A stretch of 64,000 nucleotides of DNA from Paenibacillus piri (lineage in GTDB: Bacteria > Bacillota > Bacilli > Paenibacillales > NBRC-103111), in contig NZ_SMRT01000001.1 of the NCBI RefSeq assembly GCF_004354045.1, positions 868,001 to 932,000 of the forward strand. Reading direction: 5' to 3'. This document shows positions 17,883 through 27,118 of the stretch, one piece after another. Within the stretch, counting starts at the first letter, position 1. Each line of letters begins with the position of its first letter. The translations under genes were made by a program, and so were the position numbers. The notes beneath the pieces are model-generated. The model did not search any database. It saw only the letters and a program-made list of their open reading frames with translations, and was not told the DNA's origin.

Positions 17883-19685
17883 ATGCATAAATTTCGCACC
17901 CGGCTTACATTAATTTTTATGGTGCTGATCGGTTCTTCGGTATTGATCGCCGGCCTGTTTATGGCTCAAATGCTGAAGGAATCGCATATTGAAGCGTTAA
18001 AAACGTATATGCAGCGGGAGCTCCGGGTTATTCTCGTCACCCTGGATTGGAATAAAGGCGGCACGGAAGCAGAACAAATCCGCTATTATACGGATCAGGC
18101 CAACCGGCTGAGAAATTCAGCGGATGCCCGCATCACTTATATTCGCGCCGACGGCAAAGTGCTGGGCGATTCCGACCATGATCCGGCGGATATGGAAAAC
18201 CACGCGACGCGCAAGGAGGTTATGGAGGCCCGCGAGAACGGTACCGTTGGATCGGACAGCCGGTATTCGAGCACGATCGGCCGCAACATGCTGTATGTGG
18301 TCGTTCCGGTCAAGGATGACGGCGGTCAAATTCAAGGCTATGTGCGCCTTGCGATGAGTCTCCAGGAAGTCGACGCCTCGATTAAAAAAGTATGGTTCGT
18401 GCTGCTGCTCGGCTTGCTGGCCGTCTTCGTGATTGCCGTATTGGTGAGCTACCGCGTAGCCTACAGCATTACGAAGCCGATTGAATTGATTACGAAGGTC
18501 GCGCATCAGATTACGAACCTCAATTATAAAGCCCGCGTCCATGGACGCAAAAAAGACGAGATCGGACAGCTCGGGTATGCAATCAACCGGATGGCGGACA
18601 GCCTGCAGCTGCAGATGAACCGCATTTTGGAGGACGAGAGCCGCTTGAAAAGCGTGCTGGAGAATATGACCAGCGGCGTCATGATGATCGACCGTGACGG
18701 CAAAATCGTACTGCTGAATCCGGCTGCGGAAGATATTCTGGGCTTCTCCTCGCAGGAGCTGCTGGGGAAAAAATTCGATGAAGCGAAGCAGCAGTTCGAC
18801 TTCACGCAGCTCATACAGGAATGCATCGATGTACGGGAGCATATCCGCGATGAAATGATTTTTTATTACCCGTCCGAACGCATTCTGGAAATCAATTTGA
18901 GCCCGATGTCGTTGAATGAGGAAGAATGGGCCGGCATCTTGATCGTACTTCATGATATTACGGCGGTTCGCCGTCTGGAACGAATGCGCAGCGAATTTGT
19001 GGCGAACGTGTCGCATGAGCTGAAAACGCCGATCGCCGCGGTCAAAGGCTTTGCCGAGACGCTGCTTGCCGGCGCATTGAACGATAAGGAGACGGCGAGG
19101 TCGTTTTTGCAAATCATATTCGATGAGAGCGAGCGGCTGAACCGGCTGATCGGGGATATTCTCGAGCTGTCCAAAATCGAATCGAAACGAATTCCGCTGC
19201 AGTTTTCCCCGATCCATCTGCAGACGTTCATCGGCAATTGCCTGCATGTGATGAATGCGGAAGCGATCAAAAAATCGATCGACCTCGAGATGCAGGCGGA
19301 TGAAACCATATATATCGAAGCGGATGAAGACCGGCTGCGGCAAATTTTGATCAATTTGCTGTCCAACGGAATCAACTATACGCCGGAGGGCGGCAAAGTG
19401 AAGGTCAAGGTCGATTCCCTTCCGGGCGGGGAAGACGGCGCCGAGAACGAGAGGGTGCGATTGACGATTTCCGATACGGGTATCGGCATACCGAAGAAAG
19501 ATTTGCCGCGAATTTTCGAACGTTTTTACAGAGTCGATAAGGCGCGGTCCAGAAGCTCAGGCGGCACCGGACTGGGGCTATCCATCGTCAAGCATCTGGT
19601 CGAGCTGCATAAAGGCACGATCCGGGTGGAAAGCGAAGTCGGAATGGGCTCAAAATTTATAATCGAATTGCCGATTATTCACTAG
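17883..19685 (+). CDS. Sensor histidine kinase, PhoR/PnpS-like
   Basis: Membrane sensor of about 600 residues: membrane helix (about 10-30), extracytoplasmic sensing domain, second helix (about 168-190), HAMP, PAS ([31 protein letters not shown]), HisKA with [24 protein letters not shown] (His near 378), and HATPase with [32 protein letters not shown] and [12 protein letters not shown]. The order and H-box are those of Firmicute PhoR, the phosphate-starvation sensor. ATG 17883 is chosen because AAAGGA (17868-17873) lies upstream; the open frame reaches back to GTG 17865. Its gene comes before the regulator gene, the reverse of the usual phoP-phoR order, so assignment to phosphate control is tentative. 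Confidence 0.85.
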   Translation: MHKFRTRLTLIFMVLIGSSVLIAGLFMAQMLKESHIEALKTYMQRELRVILVTLDWNKGGTEAEQIRYYTDQANRLRNSADARITYIRADGKVLGDSDHDPADMENHATRKEVMEARENGTVGSDSRYSSTIGRNMLYVVVPVKDDGGQIQGYVRLAMSLQEVDASIKKVWFVLLLGLLAVFVIAVLVSYRVAYSITKPIELITKVAHQITNLNYKARVHGRKKDEIGQLGYAINRMADSLQLQMNRILEDESRLKSVLENMTSGVMMIDRDGKIVLLNPAAEDILGFSSQELLGKKFDEAKQQFDFTQLIQECIDVREHIRDEMIFYYPSERILEINLSPMSLNEEEWAGILIVLHDITAVRRLERMRSEFVANVSHELKTPIAAVKGFAETLLAGALNDKETARSFLQIIFDESERLNRLIGDILELSKIESKRIPLQFSPIHLQTFIGNCLHVMNAEAIKKSIDLEMQADETIYIEADEDRLRQILINLLSNGINYTPEGGKVKVKVDSLPGGEDGAENERVRLTISDTGIGIPKKDLPRIFERFYRVDKARSRSSGGTGLGLSIVKHLVELHKGTIRVESEVGMGSKFIIELPIIH

Positions 19686-19766
19686 GCATGCTATGATTAG
19701 ATTGTATTTGTAACGGAACGTTGCAAGCATACAATGGACAGATAGAAATTAAAGCGGGGGATTCCC

Positions 19767-20489
19767 ATGCCACAAAAAATTTTAGTAATCGAAGACGAGC
19801 CTACCTTATCGAGGCTGCTGTCTTATAATTTATCGCAGGACGGCTATGAGACCAAGGTGGTCGATCACGGCAGCGAAGGACTGCAAGCCGCGCTGCAGCA
19901 GTCGTTCGATCTGATCGTTCTCGATATTATGCTGCCGGGGATGAACGGCTTTGAAATTTTGTCCAAACTGCGGCAAAAGGGCAATAAAACGCCGGTTATT
20001 ATTTTGACTGCCCGCAACGCGGAAGACGAGGTTGTGCAGGGGCTTAAATACGGGGCTGACGATTACATTACGAAACCGTTCGGCGTCGCCGAGCTGTTGG
20101 CCCGCGTATCCGCAGTGCTGCGCAGAACGATGTCCGACGAGCAGCTGCAGGAAAAAAACTTGGCCGCTGAGAAGGTTATTAGCGCCGGGGATTTGTATAT
20201 ATATCCGGAGAAATACGAAGTTACGCTGAACGGAGAGTCGATTCCGCTCCGGCCGAAGGAATTCGAAGTGCTGCTGTATCTTGTGCAGCGGCCCGGCGTA
20301 GTGGTGACCCGAGACGATCTGATGAATATCGTATGGGGGTTCGATTACATCGGCGGCCAGCGGACGGTAGACGTCCATGTCAGCTCTCTCAGGAAAAAAT
20401 TGGAAATGAACCAGCAAAGCGTGCAAATCGAGTCGATCCGGGGCGTTGGCTACAAGCTCGTCAGCTCCGTTCCGAAAAAAAGCGAATAA
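19767..20489 (+). CDS. OmpR/PhoP-family response regulator
   Basis: 240 residues. The receiver domain has IEDE acidic residues, phospho-acceptor Asp53 (VLDIMLPG), and TARNAEDEVVQGLKYGADDYITKPF with the conserved Thr and Lys. A winged-helix DNA-binding domain follows (LRPKEFEVLLYLVQRPGVVVTRDDLM, then RTVDVHVSSLRKKLE and IRGVGYKLV). It is most like PhoP. It lies 81 bases after the kinase and is followed by a terminator, so the two form one unit. GCGGGGG is the ribosome site. No pst or phosphatase gene is nearby to confirm a phosphate role. Confidence 0.9.
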   Translation: MPQKILVIEDEPTLSRLLSYNLSQDGYETKVVDHGSEGLQAALQQSFDLIVLDIMLPGMNGFEILSKLRQKGNKTPVIILTARNAEDEVVQGLKYGADDYITKPFGVAELLARVSAVLRRTMSDEQLQEKNLAAEKVISAGDLYIYPEKYEVTLNGESIPLRPKEFEVLLYLVQRPGVVVTRDDLMNIVWGFDYIGGQRTVDVHVSSLRKKLEMNQQSVQIESIRGVGYKLVSSVPKKSE

Positions 20490-20501
20490 TCACAGCAAGA
20501 G

Positions 20502-20535
20502 AAACTTCCGGTACAAGTCGATCGGGAGTTTTTTA
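20502..20535 (+). terminator. Rho-independent terminator of the two-component operon
   Basis: AAACTTCCG (20502-20510) pairs with CGGGAGTTT (20523-20531), with one G-T pair, then a run of T. Confidence 0.8.
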
Positions 20536-20702
20536 TCATTTTCAACTATGAAAGGAGGTGTCGATTTCCCGGGAAATTTGACATAAGCCACAATCGCATA
20601 CAAGGTTAGCAGGATTTGAAATTTATTTTTTCCCATTTGTTGTCTATACTAAGTCTATATAGTTGACCCAAAGAACATCCGAGATAAACCAAATGAAATG
20701 GA

Positions 20703-20815
20703 AAAAGGGAATGGTCTTGCAGGCGAGTTTTGGCTTTGAGTTTCTTCCAGCCGAAGGCCTGTAAGATCAAGGAAACTCAAAACAAGATGCCTGAAGCTGC
20801 AAGGCCATCCCTTTT
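20703..20815. repeat. Long imperfect hairpin (about 113 bases)
   Basis: Outer arms AAAAGGGAATGGTCTTGCAG (20703-20722) and CTGCAAGGCCATCCCTTTT (20797-20815) match apart from one G-T-type change and one missing base. Inner pairs add GTTTTG with CAAAAC (20778-20783), GAGTTTC (20738-20744) with GAAACTC (20772-20778) and an alternative CAGGC (20720-20724) with GCCTG (20789-20793). It lies in the 370-base gap before the Gfo/Idh gene. No protein is encoded. Confidence 0.55.
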
Positions 20816-20912
20816 GGAATGCAATGGACACGCTTTATTGGTTCAACTTATATAGGCAGCAATAAATGCGAAGATGTAGATGGATTGATCTATTATAAGG
20901 AGGAACATGACA

Positions 20913-21998
20913 TTGTCGAAAACATTTAGAATAGGGATTATCGGATGCGGGGGGATCGCCAACGGCAAGCATATGCCCGCGTTGAAAAATCAGCCGAATG
21001 CCGAAATGGTCGCTTTTTGCGATATCGATGTAAACAAGGCGCAGGAAGCGGCGAATCAGTTCGGAGCTCCTGGAGCGAAAGTATATGAACATTTCCGCGA
21101 TCTGCTGAATGATGAATCGATCGACGTCGTGCACGTCTGCACACCGAACGATTCTCATGCGGACATTTCAATCGCTGCGCTTGAAGCGGACAAGCATGTC
21201 ATGTGCGAAAAGCCGATGGCGAAAACAGCCGCAGACGCAAGACGTATGGTGGAAGCGGCCAAGCGTACCGGTAAAAAGCTGACGATCGGCTATCAAAACC
21301 GGTTCCGTTCGGACAGCCAATATTTGAAAACGGTCTGTGCCGAAGGCGATCTTGGAGAAATCTATTACGCCAAGGCGCATGCGATTCGCCGCCGCGCCGT
21401 ACCGACCTGGGGCGTTTTTCTCGATGAAGAGAAGCAGGGCGGAGGCCCGTTGATCGATATCGGAACCCATGCTTTGGATTTGACGCTGTGGATGATGGAT
21501 AACTACAAACCGAAGGCTGTGCTGGGCACCGCTTTTCATAAGCTGTCGGGCAAACGGGATGCGGCGAACGCCTGGGGCTCATGGGATCCCGACAAGTTTA
21601 CGGTCGAGGACTCCGCTTTCGGCATGATTACGATGGAAAACGGAGCGACGATCGTGCTGGAATCGAGCTGGGCGATCAACATGTTGCAAACCGGCGAAGC
21701 CAAAACAACTTTATGCGGAACCGAGGGTGGAGCCGACATGCAGGACGGTTTGCGCATTAACGGGGAAAAGCACAGCCGACTGTTCATGAACGAAATTCAA
21801 TTGGATGCCAAAGGCGTCGATTTTTACGATGGCAGGAAGGAAAGCCCCGCCGATCTGGAAGCTCGTTTGTGGCTGGAAGCGATCGAGCAGGATAAAGAGC
21901 CGGTAGTGACGCCTGAGCAGGCTTGTGTCGTATCGGAAATACTTGAGGCGATCTATGAATCCTCGAGAACGGGCAAGGCCGTTTACTTCGAGCGGTAA
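20913..21998 (+). CDS. Gfo/Idh/MocA-family NAD(P)-dependent oxidoreductase
   Basis: About 361 residues. An N-terminal Rossmann fold (FRIGIIGCGGIANGKHMPAL) is followed by CEKPMAKTAADARRMVEAA, with the family EKP motif whose Lys helps catalysis, then a C-terminal beta-sheet substrate domain containing GGGPLIDIGTHALDLTLWMM with the usual Asp and His. Members oxidise or reduce sugars, inositols and similar polyols; the substrate here is unknown. Start: GGAGG (20899-20903) lies 9 bases from TTG 20913 but only 3 from ATG 20907; both are in frame. The gene stands alone. Confidence 0.9.
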   Translation: MSKTFRIGIIGCGGIANGKHMPALKNQPNAEMVAFCDIDVNKAQEAANQFGAPGAKVYEHFRDLLNDESIDVVHVCTPNDSHADISIAALEADKHVMCEKPMAKTAADARRMVEAAKRTGKKLTIGYQNRFRSDSQYLKTVCAEGDLGEIYYAKAHAIRRRAVPTWGVFLDEEKQGGGPLIDIGTHALDLTLWMMDNYKPKAVLGTAFHKLSGKRDAANAWGSWDPDKFTVEDSAFGMITMENGATIVLESSWAINMLQTGEAKTTLCGTEGGADMQDGLRINGEKHSRLFMNEIQLDAKGVDFYDGRKESPADLEARLWLEAIEQDKEPVVTPEQACVVSEILEAIYESSRTGKAVYFER

Positions 21999-22197
21999 AC
22001 CGATTGCGTGCGCTCTATGCGGCCCTGATCTTTGCCATGGCTTTGCAGCGCGACGTCGGGCGGTAGGTGGGATGACGAGGCATTCGGCGCAGCGACGGAA
22101 CATAACCGGAACAACCTGAAGGTTGCTACTGCGGATTCGTTGGCCAACTTTTGTCGCCTCGTTTCAAGCATGGACTTACAACTGCATACTTGCGTTC

Positions 22198-22227
22198 AAG
22201 AACCCGGGGCGGCCCCGGGTTCTTTTG
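22198..22227 (+). terminator. Strong rho-independent terminator
   Basis: Perfect 12-base stem AAGAACCCGGGG (22198-22209) with CCCCGGGTTCTT (22213-22224), 3-base loop, then TTTTG. It lies about 200 bases after the oxidoreductase stop. Confidence 0.85.
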
Positions 22228-22596
22228 TCGCGGCTATATCGTAGTCGTAGCCCGGTGTGTCCACCAAGTCTACGCACGAAGCCGTTGCGTTCCTGCGTTC
22301 CGGCGTACTCGTCCGGATATTTAAGCGGTAAGGCTGTGGCTCAAACTCAATGCTTCATTTGCGCTCGTCTGTAACTTTTGTTCATCCGAAGCGTTTAAAT
22401 AGGAGACGGTTTCATCCATAACGTTCAAACTAACGGCTCACGGTCCGGCGTTCTATTCGCGCGTCGCGCGCGGTCTTCCCGCTTGTTGGATTTGCCGTGC
22501 GCCTCCTCATTCGCGACCGTGCACAATGATCCGCCTGCGCAGCGGGCGCTATTCACCGGGCTTTCAGGTTTGTTGAAATAAGCAGTAAATTTACGG
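22228..22596. other. Intergenic stretch without recognisable gene
   Basis: About 370 bases between the terminator and the next ribosome site. Short open frames occur on both strands but none has a ribosome site, composition or motif that supports a gene. The stretch around 22455-22475 is rich in CG repeats. I see no promoter I would stand by. Confidence 0.5.
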
Positions 22597-22611
22597 ATGG
22601 GAGGGTTTGAA

Positions 22612-24075
22612 TTGAGAATCGGAATACTGTTGATCACGGCGGTTCTGCTGTTGGCGGGCAGCGTCCTGACTGTCACCGGAGCGGCATCCGCTGCGGAACC
22701 GGCTTCCGAAGCGGTGAAGCTGCCGAAGGAAGTACATTTGACGGACGCGTTGACGCCTGTCTATGACGCGATGAACGGCGGCTTTGTCTACGACGCGTCC
22801 CCGCAGACCGTTCCGGTTACGGGTGCGGAAACGAACTGGGAGCGAAAGCTGCTGAACGGCGACAAAGTATGGTTTAAATTGGACGCCTCCGGGCGGGAAA
22901 GATGGGTGCAGCTACAAAATCCCGAATTCGAGGATGGCTATTACAATTATGTCGTATTGATGGGCGAGGAACGTCTGTACGGCGACCGCACTGCCCGAAT
23001 GCCAAGCTTGGGTGTGATATCTCCGCAAGTCGTGCGCTCTTTGTACACGGAGGCGGGCAGCTATTTGATCGAAACCTGGCTCGGTTACAAATGGATTCAT
23101 CCCGCGCATCCGGTTATTCCAAACGTCGAGTATGCGGGCGCGAGCAGCTCCGGCTTCTGGGTCCAATTGCAGACGCCTGCTCCGTTATTCGACATCCCCG
23201 ATGCGGGGAGCCCGGTCGCCGGTTTATTATCGCCGCAGACCGTTGTATCCAAGGTTAGGCTAAGCGACAATTGGTACTACATTGATACATGGGAAGGACG
23301 GCGCTGGGTCAATCCGAAGGTCGGCTATCCGACGGACCTTCGGTCGGAAGACAGCAGCCTGACGCTAACCGGGCAAACAAAGGTTTACGAACATCCGAAT
23401 CAAAAGGCACGCATAGCGGGCGTTCTTGGAGCGCAAACCGTCCCGGTTTTTGAGCGCGGCGGGGGCTGGCATCATATTCATAGCGATTGGCTCGGGGACG
23501 TATGGATTTACCAGGTAAGTGGGGCGGCCGACCCCGCCGCGTATGTGCCGCCTGCCGCGGCTGACGCGGTTCCAGTCAATGCGCAATGGAACCTGCAGGA
23601 AGGCATTGTCGGAACGGGATGGAGAAATTTCCCATTCGATTTGACGACAATCGTCGCCAACGCCGACGGCGTGATCAATCCGGAGCAAGCATTTGCTTTT
23701 GGCCAGTCGGCCTTTATCCAGGTCGGAGTAAAAAATGTCGGTACGGAAGCTGTTACGCTGCACCCCTCGGCTCGTTTTGAGCTCGAAATCGTCCGCATGC
23801 AAGACACGGACGAAAATCTTCCGTCGCAGCTCGTCTGGTCGGGAACGCTGCCTGCGCTTGATGCGAAGCTGAACAGCGGAGCAAGCGGATCGTTGACTGT
23901 GGAATGGAATCAAAAAGACGCGGACGGCAAGCAGGTGCCTTTCGGCTTGTACAGCGTCCAATTTAAACTGCCGATGACGATTGATTATGTCAAGGAAGGC
24001 GATGAACAGCCTCAACGGCAGCAGGCCCAATCCGCCATACTGACGCATTTTATAATTCGTGTCGGCGCTCCTTGA
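22612..24075 (+). CDS. Secreted protein with repeated SH3-like units and C-terminal beta-sandwich domain
   Basis: About 487 residues, exported by a signal peptide (MRIGILLITAVLLLAGSVLTVTGAASAAE). Four similar units follow, each with a pattern like VYDAM...SPQTVPV...WERKLL...WVQLQNP, LYGDR...SPQVVRSL...YLIETWLGYKWIHP, LFDIP...SPQTVVSKV...WYYIDTWEGRRWVNP and VYEHP...GAQTVPVFERG...WHHIHSDWLGDVWI, i.e. bacterial SH3-like repeats that usually bind cell wall. The last 150 residues (ANADGVINPEQAFAFGQSAFIQVGVKNVG through LYSVQFKLPM) resemble a BsuPI-type proteinase-inhibitor beta-sandwich. TTG 22612 has GGGAGGG (22598-22604) upstream; ATG 22597 would place that site inside the gene. Confidence 0.78.
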   Translation: MRIGILLITAVLLLAGSVLTVTGAASAAEPASEAVKLPKEVHLTDALTPVYDAMNGGFVYDASPQTVPVTGAETNWERKLLNGDKVWFKLDASGRERWVQLQNPEFEDGYYNYVVLMGEERLYGDRTARMPSLGVISPQVVRSLYTEAGSYLIETWLGYKWIHPAHPVIPNVEYAGASSSGFWVQLQTPAPLFDIPDAGSPVAGLLSPQTVVSKVRLSDNWYYIDTWEGRRWVNPKVGYPTDLRSEDSSLTLTGQTKVYEHPNQKARIAGVLGAQTVPVFERGGGWHHIHSDWLGDVWIYQVSGAADPAAYVPPAAADAVPVNAQWNLQEGIVGTGWRNFPFDLTTIVANADGVINPEQAFAFGQSAFIQVGVKNVGTEAVTLHPSARFELEIVRMQDTDENLPSQLVWSGTLPALDAKLNSGASGSLTVEWNQKDADGKQVPFGLYSVQFKLPMTIDYVKEGDEQPQRQQAQSAILTHFIIRVGAP

Positions 24076-24168
24076 TAAAGACAAATAGCGGACGGTTCGG
24101 CTGCAACTTGGCTTTGGTGTAAAAACCGGTTTCGGATTTTACACTGCTTCTTTATGATTTTACGTATC

Positions 24169-24216
24169 AAAAAGACGCTTCCATCCCCGCTCATTAGCGG
24201 TTTTGGAGGCGTCTTT
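24169..24216. terminator. Bidirectional terminator between converging genes
   Basis: AAAAAGACGCTTCCA (24169-24183) pairs with TTGGAGGCGTCTTT (24203-24216) through G-T pairs, with an inner CCGC/GCGG hairpin. It serves the secreted-protein gene and the reverse-strand cytochrome bd operon. Its arms nearly repeat those of the terminator at 13573. Confidence 0.8.
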
Positions 24217-24283
24217 GCTCATGGTTGGGGACGGGTTCCTTCATCTGCAGCTTTTTGTGACTGCCCCCGTTTCCGGACTCTTT

Positions 24284-25303
24284 TTATTTATGATGCTTGC
24301 CTTGCACGTAATTGGCATTGAACAGAAACAGCCGCATTAGCAAGTACAGCGAAGGGATGAGCAGCAGCAGCCCGGCGATAAACGCGATGATCAGCGCCAC
24401 GCCCATAGCGGGACTTGTAATGCTTTCATGAATCGAGACCATCGGATATACAATGTACGGGAGATGCGCGGCGCCGTAGCCGAAGAAAGCGAACGCGAAC
24501 TGCAGCATCACGAGCAGAAAGGCTGACCCGAGCCGCTTGCGGGCCCAGATCAAATACGTCGCCGCCAGGAAGCATAGAAAGGATAGCACGAACATCCATG
24601 ACAAGCTCATCATGTTTTGGAAATGCTCCGGGTTATGATTTTGTATCGCGAAAAATACAAGCAGGCTGCTGAGAATCGTTGGCGCGCTCCAGCCGATAGC
24701 AAAGCCGCGCAGCACTTCCATTGCTTTGGCGTCCTTCGCCTTGTCCGCGTAATAGGTCAGAAACGCCGCGGAAATATATAAGACGCTGACAAGCGCAAGC
24801 AGAACGACCGACCATGCATACGAGCTGGTGAACAGCTTGCCGTAGAGGAGCGTAACCTGATTGTCATGCTCGACGATATAGCCTCCCTCCGAAATCGTCA
24901 GCACGATCGACAGCGAGGCGGGAATAAGCAGCCCGCTGCCCCCGTAGAGAAGAGTGTAGAACTTGTTATCCCGCGAGCCGTATGTGCTGAATGCGTAATA
25001 CGAGCCCCGGATTGCCAGGAGCACGATTGCGATACTGCCGGGTATGAGCAGCGTCGTACCCAGATAGTAAGCCGTATCCGGGAAAAATCCGACCATCCCG
25101 ACCATGAAGAAAATCAGGAAGACGTTCGTCACTTCCCAAACCGGGGATAAGTAACGCTCGATGATGCCGTGTACAAGATGCTTGCGCCCGGTAAGCATGC
25201 TGTAATAGCTGAAAAAACCGGCGCCGAAGTCGATCGAGGCGACAATCAAATAGCCGTACAGAAAAATCCAGAGCACCGTGATGCCGATCAGCTCGATATT
25301 CAT
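24284..25303 (-). CDS. cydB: Cytochrome bd-type quinol oxidase subunit II
   Basis: 339-residue membrane subunit of a terminal quinol oxidase that reduces oxygen to water. It shows eight to nine hydrophobic helices and the N-terminal family signature LWIFLYGYLIVASIDFGAGFF, followed by ERYLSPVWEVTNVFLIFFMVG. It starts with ATG overlapping the subunit I stop by four bases, so the two are coupled. The cydDC-type transporter genes usually needed for assembly are not in the window. Sequence type is closer to the B. subtilis YthB kind than to CydB, judged by eye. Confidence 0.88.
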   Translation of the reverse strand: MNIELIGITVLWIFLYGYLIVASIDFGAGFFSYYSMLTGRKHLVHGIIERYLSPVWEVTNVFLIFFMVGMVGFFPDTAYYLGTTLLIPGSIAIVLLAIRGSYYAFSTYGSRDNKFYTLLYGGSGLLIPASLSIVLTISEGGYIVEHDNQVTLLYGKLFTSSYAWSVVLLALVSVLYISAAFLTYYADKAKDAKAMEVLRGFAIGWSAPTILSSLLVFFAIQNHNPEHFQNMMSLSWMFVLSFLCFLAATYLIWARKRLGSAFLLVMLQFAFAFFGYGAAHLPYIVYPMVSIHESITSPAMGVALIIAFIAGLLLLIPSLYLLMRLFLFNANYVQGKHHK

Positions 25304-26655
25304 ACGTGCGAACCTCCTTCCATTCCCCGTTTTGCGAGCTCCTCCTCAGGCGTGTTCGTGCGGAACATGCGGCGGAGGATGAACCAGACGGTGAAGCCCA
25401 GTACCATATACAGCAGCGAAAACAGCAGCAGCATCCAGTCGACGTGGGCTGCCGTGGTGGCGCCTTCTGCGGTTTTCATATAGCCCCGCAAAATCCACGG
25501 CTGTCTCCCGGCTTCGGCGAATATCCAGCCGCATTCGATGGCAAGCATGGCCAAAGGTCCGGACCAGACAATGCAGCGCAGCAGCCACCGGGGCAGCATG
25601 CGGTTTTGACTTAGCCTCGACCGGCGGTTGTACCACAGGTAAGCGATACAGAGCAGGATCGACAGACTGCCTATTACTACCATGATATCAAAGAAATAAT
25701 GGATGTAGAGCGGCGGACGCAAATCTTCGGGCGTATCGTTCAACCCCTGCACGACAGCATTCGGGTTGCCGAAGGCGAGAATACTGAGCACGTAGGGAAG
25801 CTTCAAGCCATAGCGAATTTCATTATTTTCACCCAGCACGCCACCCAATACGAGTGCCGCTTGCTCCGACGTTTCAAAATGCCATTCGGCCGCGGCCAGC
25901 TTTTCCGGTTGATACTCAGCCAGAAATTTGCCCGACAAGTCGCCGATGAATGCGGTCGCTACGGAGAAGACGAGCCCGCAGATCATTGTCAGCTTCAACG
26001 CTTTTTGATAATAGGCATGACGCTTGCCGGCCAGCAGGGCGATTGCCGCAATCGCGGACAGCACAAAAGCGCAGGTCATATAGGCGGACGATAGAACATG
26101 CGCCGTTTTGGTAGGCGTAGCCGGGTTGAACATCGCAACCAGCGGGTCGATCTCGATGATGGTGCGTCCCGCCAGTTTGAAGCCTTGCGGCGTATTCATG
26201 AACGCATTGACAATCGTAATGAAGAAAGCGGATGCCGAGGAACCGATAATAACCGGAATCGAAATCGAGAAATGAATCCATGGGTTGCGGAACCGGTCCC
26301 AAGTATACAAATAAATGCCGAGGAAAATCGCTTCAAAAAAGAAGGCGAACGTCTCCATAAACAGCGGCAGCGCAATGGCTTGTCCGGCGATTTGCATAAA
26401 GCTCGGCCACAGCAGGTTGAGCTGCAGACCGATGGACGTACCGGTAACGACGCCTACCGCGACCGTGATGACGAAGCCGCGCGCCCAGCGCCGGGCCAGC
26501 AGCATGTAGTGAGGATCCTTCTTCTTGATGCCGAGAAATTCGGCAATAGCGATCATTACCGGAACGCCGACCCCGATCGTGGCGAAAATAATATGAAAAC
26601 CGAGTGTAAGTCCTGTCAATATTCGGCTGTACACGGCCGGATCGTAAGACATCAT
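25300..26655 (-). CDS. cydA: Cytochrome bd-type quinol oxidase subunit I (short Q-loop, YthA/CIO-like)
   Basis: 451 residues. Haem-binding subunit: first-helix histidine in LTLGFHIIFATIGVG, the acidic pair of the haem b595/d channel in METFAFFFEAIFLGIYLY, and the quinol-side motif GWIFAEAGRQPWILRG. TGTSIGLQLNLLWPSFM differs from the B. subtilis CydA pattern and points to the YthA or cyanide-insensitive subgroup. The quinol loop is short. First gene of the operon; a Rex-like site overlaps its promoter, suggesting induction when NADH rises at low oxygen. Confidence 0.88.
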   Translation of the reverse strand: MMSYDPAVYSRILTGLTLGFHIIFATIGVGVPVMIAIAEFLGIKKKDPHYMLLARRWARGFVITVAVGVVTGTSIGLQLNLLWPSFMQIAGQAIALPLFMETFAFFFEAIFLGIYLYTWDRFRNPWIHFSISIPVIIGSSASAFFITIVNAFMNTPQGFKLAGRTIIEIDPLVAMFNPATPTKTAHVLSSAYMTCAFVLSAIAAIALLAGKRHAYYQKALKLTMICGLVFSVATAFIGDLSGKFLAEYQPEKLAAAEWHFETSEQAALVLGGVLGENNEIRYGLKLPYVLSILAFGNPNAVVQGLNDTPEDLRPPLYIHYFFDIMVVIGSLSILLCIAYLWYNRRSRLSQNRMLPRWLLRCIVWSGPLAMLAIECGWIFAEAGRQPWILRGYMKTAEGATTAAHVDWMLLLFSLLYMVLGFTVWFILRRMFRTNTPEEELAKRGMEGGSHV

Positions 26656-26711
26656 CGCTTATCAGCTCCTCTATTCAGTACATGATATTTTTTTCCATCC
26701 CTTCGATATTT

Positions 26712-26743
26712 ATTATAACGCATGAATGTGATTTTTTTCACAA
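26712..26743 (-). promoter_or_regulatory. cydAB promoter with Rex-like operator
   Basis: On the reverse strand TTGTGAAAAAAATCACAT (26743-26726) matches the Rex consensus (TTGTGAA, four bases, TTCACAA) at 12 of 14 fixed positions, and contains the perfect pair TGTGA/TCACA six bases apart. A TATAAT (26717-26712) follows it, so the site covers the -35 region, about 70 bases before cydA. A Crp/Fnr-type protein could also read TGTGA-N6-TCACA. Confidence 0.6.
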
Positions 26744-26759
26744 AATTTTGGGCAACTGA

Positions 26760-27060
26760 TGACTAATTGGTTACGAAATGATGAAAACGGAGTGCAAATG
26801 GTCTATGAAAAAATGGAATAGAAATACATTGATTGACATCCTCGATTCAGAGGCCGGCGCAGTTGTCGATAAAGCGCAGCTTAAAGATTGGGGCAGTTGG
26901 GGTTCTCTCGGTCAAGCGTGTCCTGGGTCAAGAAATTGGCGCAAATGAAGTTATACCATGAGTTCTCAAGAGCGAAACTGGGACAATACGGCCGTCACGT
27001 TATTTTGTTACGTGGCCGTACTTCAAGATAGTAATCGGAAGTTTGCTTCAGAACTGTAGG
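26760..27060. other. Intergenic stretch without recognisable gene
   Basis: About 300 bases between the cydAB promoter and the ilv leader. The only structure is an interrupted hairpin, TACGGC (26987-26992) and CACGT (26996-27000) with ACGTG (27010-27014) and GCCGTA (27015-27020), with no T-run behind it. No supported coding sequence. Confidence 0.5.
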
Positions 27061-27071
27061 TCACTTTTTAT

Positions 27072-27101
27072 TTGAAATGTAGCATGGCTTTATGCTAATA
27101 T
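27072..27101 (+). promoter_or_regulatory. Predicted promoter of the ilvB leader
   Basis: TTGAAA (27072-27077), 18-base spacer, TAATAT (27096-27101) with TG one base before it (extended -10). It sits just before the first T-box leader. Confidence 0.6.
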
Positions 27102-27118
27102 AGGAGCAATTAAATCTT

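Noticed and set aside
22123..22374. Short forward frames after the Gfo/Idh gene
   Set aside because: They cross the strong GC-rich terminator at 22198-22227 and have no ribosome site.
26987..27020. Interrupted hairpin before the ilv leader considered as terminator or riboswitch
   Set aside because: No T-run follows, the stem is broken by a three-base bulge, and nothing upstream on the forward strand needs ending.
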